DNA of 64,000 nucleotides from Triatoma infestans (lineage: Eukaryota; Arthropoda; Insecta; Hemiptera; Reduviidae): contig JAAEAF010002313.1 in the NCBI GenBank assembly GCA_011037195.1, forward strand, positions 62,001 to 126,000, read 5' to 3'. The notes beneath the pieces are model-generated. The model ran no database searches and was not told the DNA's origin. It saw nothing but the letters and a program-made list of their open reading frames with translations. Position numbers and translations under genes: made by a program. This document shows, piece by piece, positions 55,888-64,000 of the stretch. Each line of letters begins with the position of its first letter. The stretch's first letter is position 1.

Positions 55888-57068
55888 TTATCTAGGGAAA
55901 TTGACACTCTGACTACAGTTTATAAGTTTTTATAATTGACAAATTTCTCAAACATAATTTTTTTTTAATGTTTACTTGTTTTCAATTTTATATCAATGGG
56001 GGAATGTAAATTTAATAAAATGACTGTTTGAGGAAAGCATAACTTTCCTCTCTCCATCTAAACTTCATTAATGATCTTCCTCTTGAAAAAGTTTCAAAAA
56101 AACTTATAGGTCCCCTTATTCATAGTTAATATGTTAAATTTAATGAAATCCGCGTTGTTTTTATGGAGAAAAACGCGGAAACTGAACAAACTGTATTGTT
56201 GAATCCCGCTTTCGGTCAACCGATTTTCTTCAAACTCGGTATTTTGGCAACGTATTTAATTCTAATTAATATTATTTAGATGATAGGACTGTACAATAAA
56301 CGGAAATAGCACTTTATAGAAAAACATAACTCCACCTCTCCTCCAAAAGCCGTCTAAAATGCATTTTCCCAGAGAAATGTTTCAAATAAAAGTTGTAGCT
56401 TCAGAGACATTTTCCGTGGTAGCCTGCTTCATTTTGTGGTCATCGACCGGTTTCGGGCGTTCGCCCATCTTCAGGATGCGTTATTCAGAAAGTGTGACAA
56501 CACAGACTTGCACAGAGCAGAGTTAGTTTTCATTCACTCTTTCAATCACTCTTTCAGAGGGTGAAAACTAACTCTGCTCTGTGCAAGTCTGTGTTGTCAC
56601 ACTGTCTGAATAACGCATCCTGAAGATGGGCGAACGCCCGAAACCGGTCGATGACCACAAAATGAAGCAGACTACCACGGAAAATGTCTCTGATGCTTTC
56701 CAGCTCTGCGGAACCAACCACCACAACAAAAGTTGTAGCTCTTTGTATTAGTAGTTGATATAACAAGTTTCATGAAAGTCGTTGGAACCATTTTTGAGAA
56801 AATCGCTAAAAAGTGAAAAACCATTCAGTGAAGCCGTACTTCCAGTTGAGGAATTTTGACGGATAACTTACAGTCGGATCCCAGAGAGTGATACCCAAAC
56901 GGAATGTCATTTGAACTTTCTGGGATATTTCGTTTTGGAGCTGTGCTATTCACACACACACACACACGATTCATTTTCTAAAAACCACTTTTTTCTGCTT
57001 AGGGGACCTCAAAAAACGTGTATTTCCGGTGAAAACTCGATATCAAAAATTTGACACAATTACAAAGT
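55888..57068 (-). repeat. family A, long copy interrupted by a fold-back element
   Basis: A reverse-orientation copy, about 850 bp without the insert. It has all the inner blocks: 'gtttgaggaaagcataactt', 'accgattttcttcaaactcg', 'attaatattatttagatgat', 'ccagagaaatgtttcaaat', 'ttacagtcggatcccag', a (CA)n slot at 56950-56969, 'cggtgaaaactcgatatc' and 'tttgacacaattacaa'. The left terminal palindrome is missing. The fold-back element sits at 56401-56727. Confidence 0.9.
56401..56727. mobile_element. fold-back element with target duplication
   Basis: 327 bp with two nearly perfect inverted arms of about 140 bp (56401-56540 and 56560-56697), a spacer of about 20 bp, and an extra right tail with 'ttccagctctgcggaacc'. 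It is flanked on both sides by AAAAGTTGTAGCT (56388-56400 and 56728-56740), a 13-bp direct repeat. The host family reads the same sequence once in other copies, so this is a target-site duplication. The right arm carries CTGAAGA-T-GGGCG-AA-CGCCC-GAAAC. There is no coding capacity. The tail 'gttatccagcattgcggacc' at 13.08 kb matches, so the tail belongs to the family. Confidence 0.9.
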
Positions 57069-57477
57069 AAATAAAAATTAATTATCACCATCCTAATTGG
57101 TAGGTATGCAATAATTAAGATACGATAAAAATTTTAATTTATTAATTTTTGAGTTTAACACATATTTTATATATGTATATAATTAGGCGTAATTGTTAGG
57201 TTATAGTTTTATATGTTCCTAAACAACGTTATATTTATATATTATGTGCGTTGGTAGGTATGTGTTTATTTAGTTAAATATTTATCGTACTATACTTATA
57301 TTCCTATGCGTTGTATTGATTTATGATATTTTTGTCTGGAGATATTTATCAGTTAAAAATAAAAAGCTGTAAAGACAACTCTTCGACTACAGACTAAATT
57401 CTGTCAACTAATTCGACAGCAGATCTAAACTCTGCCTGGTTACTGTATTTAAGTCTGCAGAGCTATAAGACGAGAGA

Positions 57478-57715
57478 TTTTTTTCCGAAATATGTTGCCT
57501 CTTTTGTTGTCATGATTGATTTCGAGCAGTCTCCGTCTTCGGGAGTCTTGATTAACAACATGCACAGGCGAAATCAGTTTAATGCTTCCTGTATCAATCG
57601 GTGTGTAGTTAATTTTGCACTGTGGAGTCTTTGATATCATTTTTCAAGATTTCCCGAAGATGGCGGAATGCCCGAAACCAGTCGATGAAGTCATGGGCAT
57701 CTCTGATGTAAACTC
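57478..57715. mobile_element. fold-back element, diverged copy
   Basis: The left arm has 'attttttttccgaaatatgt', 'ttgttgtcatgattgatttc' and 'cagtctccgtcttcggga'. The right arm has 'cccgaagatggcggaatgcc', 'cgaaaccagtcgatgaagtc' and 'gggcatctctgatg'. The pairing of the arms is weaker than at 56.4 kb, and the CTGA of the right arm reads CCGA. Confidence 0.65.
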
Positions 57716-57744
57716 TACTTGGACACAAACGACTTAGGCGTGTG

Positions 57745-58160
57745 TCTTTGGACTACGGTATGAACTACGGTACCTCATACCTCCAAAAAATCCGATCCTT
57801 ACAATCCAAAATTCTTCTCTTCGAAATAAACCTAAATCTAAAAAACTCTCTCTTCAATGAAAATTATTCATTTGGATCTTAGCATTCTTTACTCAGCCAT
57901 GATGTCCAAATCCGTTCTGTCTTAACCTAGATACACATTCCATGTATTAGTACAGCCCCTATCTTCCAGTAATTTTCAAGACAACTCTCTTGGACATTTA
58001 AAGATCAGAGATCTCATGAACTCTGTAATGATCAAAGTGAATAGTGCTATTTCCACTAATATTATCTCTGGATTTTTTGTGGACTTTCTATGTTACCTTG
58101 TTACTTACTGCACTTATTGTAAACAAATCAAATAAATAAATGAAAATAAAAAAAGAAGCT
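57745..58160 (+). pseudogene. Jockey-like LINE 3' end fragment
   Basis: One frame reads 'YGMNYGTSYLQKIRSLQSKI' and 'LLFEINLNLKNSLFNE', resembling the 'YG...G......IQ.FQSK.LR' block at the end of Jockey-type reverse transcriptases. The 3' side closes with 'aaacaaatcaaataaataaa' and an A-rich tail near 58140-58152. The match is short; a chance resemblance cannot be excluded. Confidence 0.45.
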
Positions 58161-58400
58161 TTTTCCTGAAAATATATGGATTTATTTTCCAAAAATAAAT
58201 CCCATGTTTAAAAAAGAATAAATCCTTTGAATTAGGAAAACATTTTTATCAAATTGTTGTGGTTCCTGATTGGCCATTAGTTTTCAAATGATAGTACAAT
58301 TTTGTAGGCTTATTTACATACTTATTTAATTTAAGTGATCAAAAATATTGAAAGAAATGTTTAATGTAAGCACTTCTACTTTAATTTAATATTTTCCTAT
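58160..58400. other. unassigned AT-rich stretch
   Basis: Nothing recognised. Confidence 0.4.
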
Positions 58401-58401
58401 T

Positions 58402-58830
58402 ACTTTCTCATACTAGTAAGAGAAACTATTGCGATCGTGCCAGATTTTCGAAATTGAGTTTGCACCGGAAATACTCGTTTTGAGGTTCCCTGAGTCGAAA
58501 AAAATGGTTTTTAGAAAATGGTCTGCATGTGAGTGCGCGAAAAGAATATCTCAAACACTAAATTGCAGGAAGCTCAAACTTGGTATCTCATTTAGTTCTA
58601 CCACCGCACCAGGCATGAACACATCGGCCAAAACCATCAACCGCAAGTACTACTTCACTGAATGATTTTTTTTCAGTTTTATGTAATTTTCTCAAAAATG
58701 GCTCCAACGATTTTCTTCAAACTAGGTATATCAACTCGACATACAAAGAGCTATAACTTTTATTTGTAATATTTCTCCGGGAAAATTCATTTAAAGGCAC
58801 TTCTGGGGAGGGGGGCTGGGGGTATGTTTC
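58402..58830 (+). repeat. family A, clear left half
   Basis: It starts 'ttactttctcatactagtaa', then 'gtgccagattttcgaaattg', 'gttttgaggttccctgagtc', 'ggtttttagaaaatggtctg', a very short slot ('catgtgagtgcgcg'), 'aaattgcaggaagctcaaac', 'ctcaaaaatggctccaacga' and 'gggaaaattcatttaaagg'. The slot is almost empty here, which helps define the consensus. Confidence 0.85.
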
Positions 58831-59220
58831 CTTTAATTTACTATTTCAGTTCAACAGTTAATTATTTCAATGTCTACTAGAATAGAATAGAAATGCCTTA
58901 ATAACCAAGATTTATGACATGTAAATAAACAAAAGAAAACTTCAAAGCTAATCGGCTTGGTGCTTAACACCGTCAGCCAGAGTTGTCATCAATTGTGTAC
59001 AACAGTATTTACTACCTTGAACACTACCAACTAACAAAATAAATAAAAGCAACATAAACAAAATCAATTTTCTTCTAAATAGAAATAAATATAACTTTTG
59101 AAAAACATATGAAAAATCTTACAAACACTTTAAAAAATAAATATCTTCGAAAATAGAATAAACTAAAAGAACTATTTGTATATATACAATATTGCTAGAG
59201 AGACAGGTTTTCAATTTTTC
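58831..59220. other. unassigned AT-rich stretch
   Basis: It could be the 3' untranslated part of the minus-strand LINE that follows. Nothing else is visible. Confidence 0.35.
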
Positions 59221-59236
59221 ACTATGTGCTCAATAG

Positions 59237-59452
59237 TTAAACTCCTGCCCAAGGCATATATGTGAAAATTAATATTCCAATACTCCAATTTGCACCATTC
59301 AATACATTTATCACTTCATTCAGCGATACTAGCTTCTTACCAAACCACTTCACGCGCAATTCCTGTAAAGTGGAGCATACACCCAAATAATGATAAACAT
59401 CCTCCAATTCATTACTGTTACAAAGAGAGCACCTGTTACAGTACGCGGCCAA
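59237..59452 (-). pseudogene. LINE ORF2: C-terminal cysteine block
   Basis: 'AAYCNRCSLCNSNELEDVYH', then 'YLGVCSTLQELRVKWFGKKL'. The C-x2-C-x9-H-x4-C pattern is the C-terminal metal-binding motif of this LINE type, with all four ligands kept. It ends near 59237 without a clear stop in good context. Confidence 0.8.
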
Positions 59453-59456
59453 CTCA

Positions 59457-61120
59457 GTATTTAATTTAATTTTATGTTATTTTAATGTTTAATGGGGAAA
59501 ATTTGTAAGGAAAAGGCGAAAGATGAATGTATCGGAAAACTAGATTTGCGTAGAAATAGAAAAGGAAGTGGAATATAGTTATAGGTAAAGAGAGTAATAG
59601 TAAGAAAATTAAAGTAATAGTAAGAAAACTAATGTTTGAGCATAATCGAATAATAATAATAATACTAATAAGAAATTGTTAGAGAGATAAACAATTGTGG
59701 ACAATAGAGTGGCGCGTGTGGAAGTGAGCCTGCACACGGACAGCAGTAGCCAGCCGGCTGAGGAGAGAATTAGAGCTCCAACTCTTTTCGGTTTTTACCG
59801 GATTTTTTTTCCAATTTGGGAACTTCTTGTCTGCCTGTCCGCCAGCCTGGGAGCAGCGGACATTCACCTGGAAGGGGATTGAGCAGTCAGACGATTTTTT
59901 GGAGTAGAGCTACACGAAGAACACTGCCTCTTCATACAACAGCGAAGAAAAGGAAAAAAAGGGGTGCACCCGTCAGTTAAGTGAACTGGTTTTTTTTATA
60001 TATATTTCATAGCACATATTACTCTAAAAATAAAAAATAAAAATAAACAGAAATAAAAAATAAAAAATAAAAATAAAAAGAGAAAAAGGGGGAGGTTTAA
60101 GATAGCAACTAATACTTTAAATAGGTAGCGTATTTTATTTATTATAGTTTTTTGTATCTAAGAGGATCTTTTTGAGTTAATTGTATTGAGGAATTTACGA
60201 GGAGTTATTTTTGTATTTTTTTTTTGTTTTGTTTCTTTTTTTCTGTTTCTGTTTATTAGGTTTGAAGAAGATTGTTTTTTTTCTATTTTCTGTTTGAGTT
60301 GTATTTATATTTTGATGAAATAGTTTTATAAAATATATTTATATTTTTTGTAGGCAAGTTGTTGTGGTTTTAATATACGGTAGCCCCTTTTCCGGTGCTG
60401 GAAAAAGAAATAAAAGGCACGGAGAGAGTAAAATTTGAGAAGGAAAATTACAATTTTTTGTATAAGCACTATATTCCACCTCCACGTGATTGCAAGGTAA
60501 GAGTTTTCTTTTTTCCTTATTTGTTCGCAAATTTTGAGAAAGGAGTGAAATCACAAAAAAAAGAAAGAAAACGATACATTCATCTTTACGTATTTTTGCT
60601 GAGGAGGGGGACTCTAATAGTACTGAGAAACTGCTACTAGTAATCAGGCCGTTAGCTGAGTGGGCTAAGGCAGTTGTCTACAAACTGATTAACACAGGTT
60701 CAATCCCCGCTGTGATTGATATTTTTTTTTTCTTTTTTTTAAATTATTTTCTGTTGTATAAGATTTCTTTTATTTTAGGTATATGAACGCCTCCGTTTAC
60801 CTATTTTAATTTAAATTGTTTTAATAACCCATAAGGTTATTCTTAATATTATTTAATTATTTATTAATATTGTTTATTATTTATATTATTATCATTTTAT
60901 AATATTATTTAGTTAATTGACATTCCGTTTATAAGACCTTACCTTGGTTCCTGTGGGGCTTCCGTCACTTTTCCCACCGGACCCCTTCCCCCAAGTGACG
61001 TGGCGCCCAACTGTTATTATATTATTTATTATTATTGTTACTATTATTTATTATTGGATGTATTTAGTGCAATTATTTATATTCAATCGGAACCCACACC
61101 TTCTCCTTCTGAGCGTGGGC
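59457..61120. mobile_element. insertion of about 1.6 kb inside the LINE
   Basis: It separates 'FKLRGQLIKLNASIC' (61.15 kb) from 'YCNRCSLCNSNELEDVYHYL' (59.45 kb), which are adjacent in related LINEs. It contains GC-rich 59700-59900, A-rich 60025-60095, a tRNA-like segment at 60645-60715, and near 60940-61010 a C-rich part ending in 'agtgacgtggcgcccaactg'. TGGCGCCCAAC is the sequence of a tRNA-Lys primer-binding site in many LTR elements, but no LTR pair or gag-pol is visible. Limits are estimated; no target duplication was found. Confidence 0.5.
60645..60716 (+). repeat. tRNA-like segment
   Basis: An A-box-like 'TTAGCTGAGTGGGC' and B-box-like 'GGTTCAATCCCC' are at tRNA spacing, followed by T runs. 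The arms do not fold fully (acceptor halves do not match well), so it is more likely a SINE head or tRNA relic than a tRNA gene. T10 and T8 runs just after it could end polymerase III transcription. Confidence 0.5.
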
Positions 61121-61782
61121 ACTGAATGTAGTGTTACACACCCTCCTTGTTCTTCAGATCTACAAATACTGGCATTAAGCTTAATTAGCTGTCCACGCAA
61201 TTTAAATATAACTCTTATGGACCTTAAATTATTGTGATCTGAGATATAATGATTTTCTGATAAGAACAACTTCAGATCCTTATACAAAACATGAAAACTG
61301 GATTTTTTCGCTTTATACATCAGTTCATTCCTAAAATCTTTTTTCAACGCTTCTAAAATATTTGTACACATATCTTCTGACAGATAATCCAACTGCAAAC
61401 CCAATTTATTCCACAAGTCTAAATTATCTTTATGCCTCGATATTCTCTTCTCAATAATTTGCTTCGACAACATTTTAAGCAGCCTTGAATCCGGCATCAA
61501 CAAAACCTTTTTAATATAATTAAAGTGCAAACTCATCATAAAGAAAAAAATCGGGTAAAGATTTGTTTCCAGGTACAAAATATACCTAGGGCAACTAAAT
61601 GGTAACGAGAACAATCTTTTTATAAAGTATAGATTTAATTTTTCAATTTCTTCAAAACTACGGCTCCCCCAGAACTGCGCCGCATAACATATTATTGAGC
61701 GCACACATGCAATAAAGATGACCATTTTCTTTAATATTGCTATTTCATTTTTATTAAGAATGTTACTATAGGTGAAATTCAA
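61051..61782 (-). pseudogene. LINE ORF2: post-palm part, 243 codons open
   Basis: The longest open frame in the window. 'MNFTYSNILNKNEIAILKKM', 'VIFIACVRSIICYAAQFWGS', 'RSFEEIEKLNLYFIKRLFSL' and 'RYILYLETNLYPIFFFMMSL' form the thumb and connection region. 'NLRSIRVIFKLRGQLIKLNA' then leads toward the C-terminal cysteine block, as in relatives. The last residues (after about 61150) look foreign and are probably encoded by the insertion or a degenerated part. A frame this long without stops suggests that this copy is younger than the others. Confidence 0.85.
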
Positions 61783-61859
61783 GGCGAACTTAGCTTTAAG
61801 AGACTTTTCTAAAAAGTGTTTTTTAAGATTGATACGTGGGGTAAAACCAATTCCTAAAT

Positions 61860-63205
61860 AACTGTAATATTAACGATTTCCAAGGGTTTACCGTCCATCT
61901 TCCACTTTTCATTTTTCGCACGCCTACCTCCTCGCCCAAATATCATCACTTTAGATTTCCTTTTATCAACTGTTAAATTCTACAGACTGCAATAGCGTGA
62001 TAAATTATTAACCATCATTTGCGTACATTTGGATCCGGCGCCAGCAACACAATGTCATCGGCGTACATAAGACATCTTATGTTTACTTCCCCGATAAAGA
62101 CTCCTCCACCAATATTATCATGAAACTCATTCATGAAAATTGAAAATAAACTAGGGGAGAGTATCTACTAGTTCTAATCCTGTTTCAATCCTACTGCCGT
62201 TTCAAAAGACTCTGTAAGCCTGTATTTAGTCCATACTGCGGATTCCGTAATAGATATCTTCAATAAATTTATTTGATGCTCCTAATTGGAATAATTTTTA
62301 AAAAATTGAGTTCCTATCCGGAGAGTTAAATGCTACCTTAAAATTTATAAAAAAGTCATATGTTTTGTGACGTTTTAAACGGGTTTGCAGCCCGATAACA
62401 TTCACCAAATTAAATATGTTGTCAATCGTTGAATACCCTTTTCGGAATCCCGCTTGATATTCATTAATACATTATTTTCAGATATCCAACGTTCCAGTCT
62501 CAATAATAATAAACCCGAAAATAATTTAGCTAGGCAATCTGTGAATGCTATTCCACTTTAATTACTAATTTCTCTTACATCACCTTTCTTGAAAAGCGGA
62601 AAAATAATTGATTTACAGAAACTGTTTGATATATCAGAAGATTCATAAATTGAATTAAAAAACCTTATCAGAGTTCCCAAAAAATTATCGAGCCTAGCTT
62701 TATAAAATTCATAAGGGATACGATCGTATCCCGGCGCTTTTCCATGTTTTGCTTTCTTTAATACTTGCTTGAATTCTGTAACTTCAAAGGGTCTATCGAG
62801 AGTTTCATTACGAAGGGTCTATCGAAAGTTTCATCGGAGGTGCATATAAGAAAGGTGACGCTTCAACAGATAGGTTTGAAAGATTCCTGAAGTGTTCTAC
62901 CCATTTTTCTCCTTTTATTTCCGGACTTCCTGCAAACTTTCTATTTTTTTTGTAAAGTGACCAGACCACAAAATTCTTTCAAAGTACTAACATTCTTAAA
63001 TTTTTCTATAATGGCTAATTTTTTAATTTACATAATTGTTTAAAATGTCTATTAGCACTTACATAATGCCTTCTAATCAATTCACTATTGGTTTTTTTAA
63101 ATAGTTTCAGCAATTTAAATGTTTTATTTCTTAACTTTCTACAATCAAAATCAAACCATTTCTCTCTAAATTGTGATTTTACTTTATTTTCACATTTATT
63201 ACGGT
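61860..63205 (-). pseudogene. LINE ORF2: linker and reverse transcriptase
   Basis: The linker reads 'KWFDFDCRKLRNKTFKLLKL' and 'HYVSANRHFKQLCKLKN' (63180-63015). Then, across shifts: 'EFKQVLKKAKHGKAPGYDRI', 'PYEFYKARLDNFLGTLIRFF', 'SIIFPLFKKGDVREISN', 'YQAGFRKGYSTIDNIFNLVN', 'YDFFINFKVAFNSPDR' and 'CLMYADDIVLLAPDPNVRK'. In motif A the catalytic Asp of 'FVDFK' reads Asn ('INFK'), while the YADD box is kept. Next are 'KRKSKVMIFGRGGRRAKNEK' and 'WKMDGKPLEIVNIT'. It is inactive because motif A is changed and the frame is broken. Confidence 0.85.
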
Positions 63206-63224
63206 TTCGTTTTATTTTCAACTT

Positions 63225-63420
63225 ACTATGGTTTTTCGTTTTTAAGCTATGCTGTTCACACACACACACACACACACACCACACACACCAGACCATTTGC
63301 TAAAAACCACTTTTTGGACTCAGGGAACCTCAAAACGGATATTTCCTGGTGCAAACTCGATATCGAAATTTGACACGATTACAAATACTTCCTCTTACTA
63401 GGAGGTAAGAGAAAGTAAAA
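63225..63420 (-). repeat. family A left end with (CA)n slot
   Basis: It keeps 'gtttttcgtttttaagctat', 'gctgttcacacacac', a (CA)n slot at 63258-63290, 'cggatatttcctggtgcaaa', 'cgaaatttgacacgattaca' and the palindromic end 'cttactaggaggtaaga'. It abuts the truncated LINE. Confidence 0.85.
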
Positions 63421-63445
63421 AGTAAGTAAAGTAATGCCTATTTTT

Positions 63446-63624
63446 TCAGGCGGTTAACGTCCAACTAACAAATTGGGGTGTCGTGGGCGGGGGCGGAAGC
63501 ACCTACTTTACTGTTAACATTTTTCATACCGATATAAAATTTAGCAGTTATACGCGGGACTCGAACTGGGGTCCTCCCACTTACAAGTCCATGCTCATAA
63601 CCACTACACCAACACCCACCCCAT
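63446..63624 (-). mobile_element. tRNA-derived SINE or tRNA relic
   Basis: On the minus strand: A box TGGTGTAGTGG, a B-box-like AGTTCGAGTCC, and between them 'atgagcatggacttgtaagt'. It then runs on into a non-tRNA body ('gttaacagtaaagtaggtgc'). The head differs from family B and from the tRNA-Glu SINE, so it is a third type in this window. Confidence 0.65.
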
Positions 63625-64000
63625 TTCCATCTTTATAGTACCTTTCAATACTTAGCGGACTGCGTTATCTACATAAAATTAAGGACAGATATAATGAATA
63701 GCTACAAACTCCACGTCTGAGAAAAGTTTTCTAACTGAAAATTATGAATTCCTTGAAAAATGTTTGTTGGGTTTAACATGAATTCTATTTTGTCCGACAA
63801 GTATAAACTGTCAAATTCAAAATGGCGGACTTAAATTGCATCTTGGATTTGCATCGTGGATATTAAATTCCACCTCTTTTGCCATCTTTTCAACAATGGA
63901 ATGAAAATTCTAAGTTATTTCTATGAAGCTCACATTAATTATCTAAAACAGTAAATAATATACTGGAAATAACTTGATTTTTTCTTTTGTTGTTTTCTTT
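63625..64000. other. unassigned end of window
   Basis: AT-rich, nothing recognised. Confidence 0.4.

Larger units (their letters stand above)
59225..63210 (-). mobile_element. non-LTR retrotransposon, minus strand, split by an insertion
   Basis: Read from 63210 downwards: linker between endonuclease and reverse transcriptase, reverse transcriptase, thumb and C-terminal part to about 61150; then foreign sequence of about 1.6 kb; then the C-terminal cysteine block at 59237-59452. The endonuclease and ORF1 are absent because the 5' side is cut where family A begins (63225). It is the same general type as the relics at 5.3-6.6 kb and 51.9-54.7 kb. Confidence 0.8.

Noticed and set aside
60991..61006. 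An LTR retrotransposon called from the primer-binding-like site
   Set aside because: No second LTR, polypurine tract in the right place, or gag-pol is visible. Kept only as a finding.
63446..63624. A functional tRNA gene
   Set aside because: The boxes are good, but the acceptor stem does not close and the sequence continues into a non-tRNA body.
1..64000. CRISPR array, bacterial operon or prophage
   Set aside because: The tandem repeats have no unique spacers of constant length, no cas-like gene or ribosome-binding layout exists, and the retroelement content is that of an animal nuclear genome.

Overview
This is animal nuclear DNA, AT-rich, with long non-coding stretches, many microsatellites and no operon-like gene layout. 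The retrotransposon types (I-type with RNase H, Jockey-type, an ORF1/ORF2 LINE and an R2-class-looking tail) together with a Tc1/mariner-like relic fit an arthropod, most likely an insect. That is inference; no host gene is present to confirm it. I find no host protein-coding gene that I can support. Almost every readable open frame is either a piece of a decayed transposable element or a by-product of a simple repeat.

Layout. 1-2.9 kb is unassigned. 2.9-3.4 kb is a mariner-like transposase relic. 4.6-4.8 kb is a 41-bp tandem array. 5.3-6.6 kb is a minus-strand LINE reverse transcriptase relic. 9.5 kb is a tRNA-derived SINE. 10.9-16.4 kb holds many pieces of one dispersed repeat ('family A'), a fold-back element (12.8-13.1 kb) and a LINE 3' tail (13.25-13.6 kb). 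17-19.5 kb has three SINEs and a Jockey fragment. 22.1-22.5 kb is a LINE C-terminal fragment. 24.5-28 kb is family A with a 24-bp minisatellite, and ends in the best full-length copy. 28.27-34.1 kb is a nearly full-length but broken I-type LINE. 34.15-34.46 kb is a fold-back MITE. 35 kb has two SINE copies side by side. 36-44.9 kb is family A and simple repeats. 46.9-48.3 kb is a Jockey pseudogene that runs straight into family A. 51.86-54.7 kb is a two-ORF LINE. 55.9-57.1 kb is family A carrying a nested fold-back element with a 13-bp target duplication. 59.2-63.2 kb is a minus-strand LINE split by an insertion of about 1.6 kb.

Two things stand out. Family A is a short non-coding repeat seen here in about thirty pieces. 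It has inverted ends near ACTTTCTCTTACT/AGTAAGAGAAAGT, an end hairpin, and a fixed internal 'slot' holding a different microsatellite in nearly every copy. The fold-back family has long inverted arms and a conserved CTGANGA-stem-GAAAC block resembling the hammerhead ribozyme core, always with one extra T. It suggests a Penelope-like (PLE) relative. No CRISPR array, rRNA gene or functional tRNA gene was seen.
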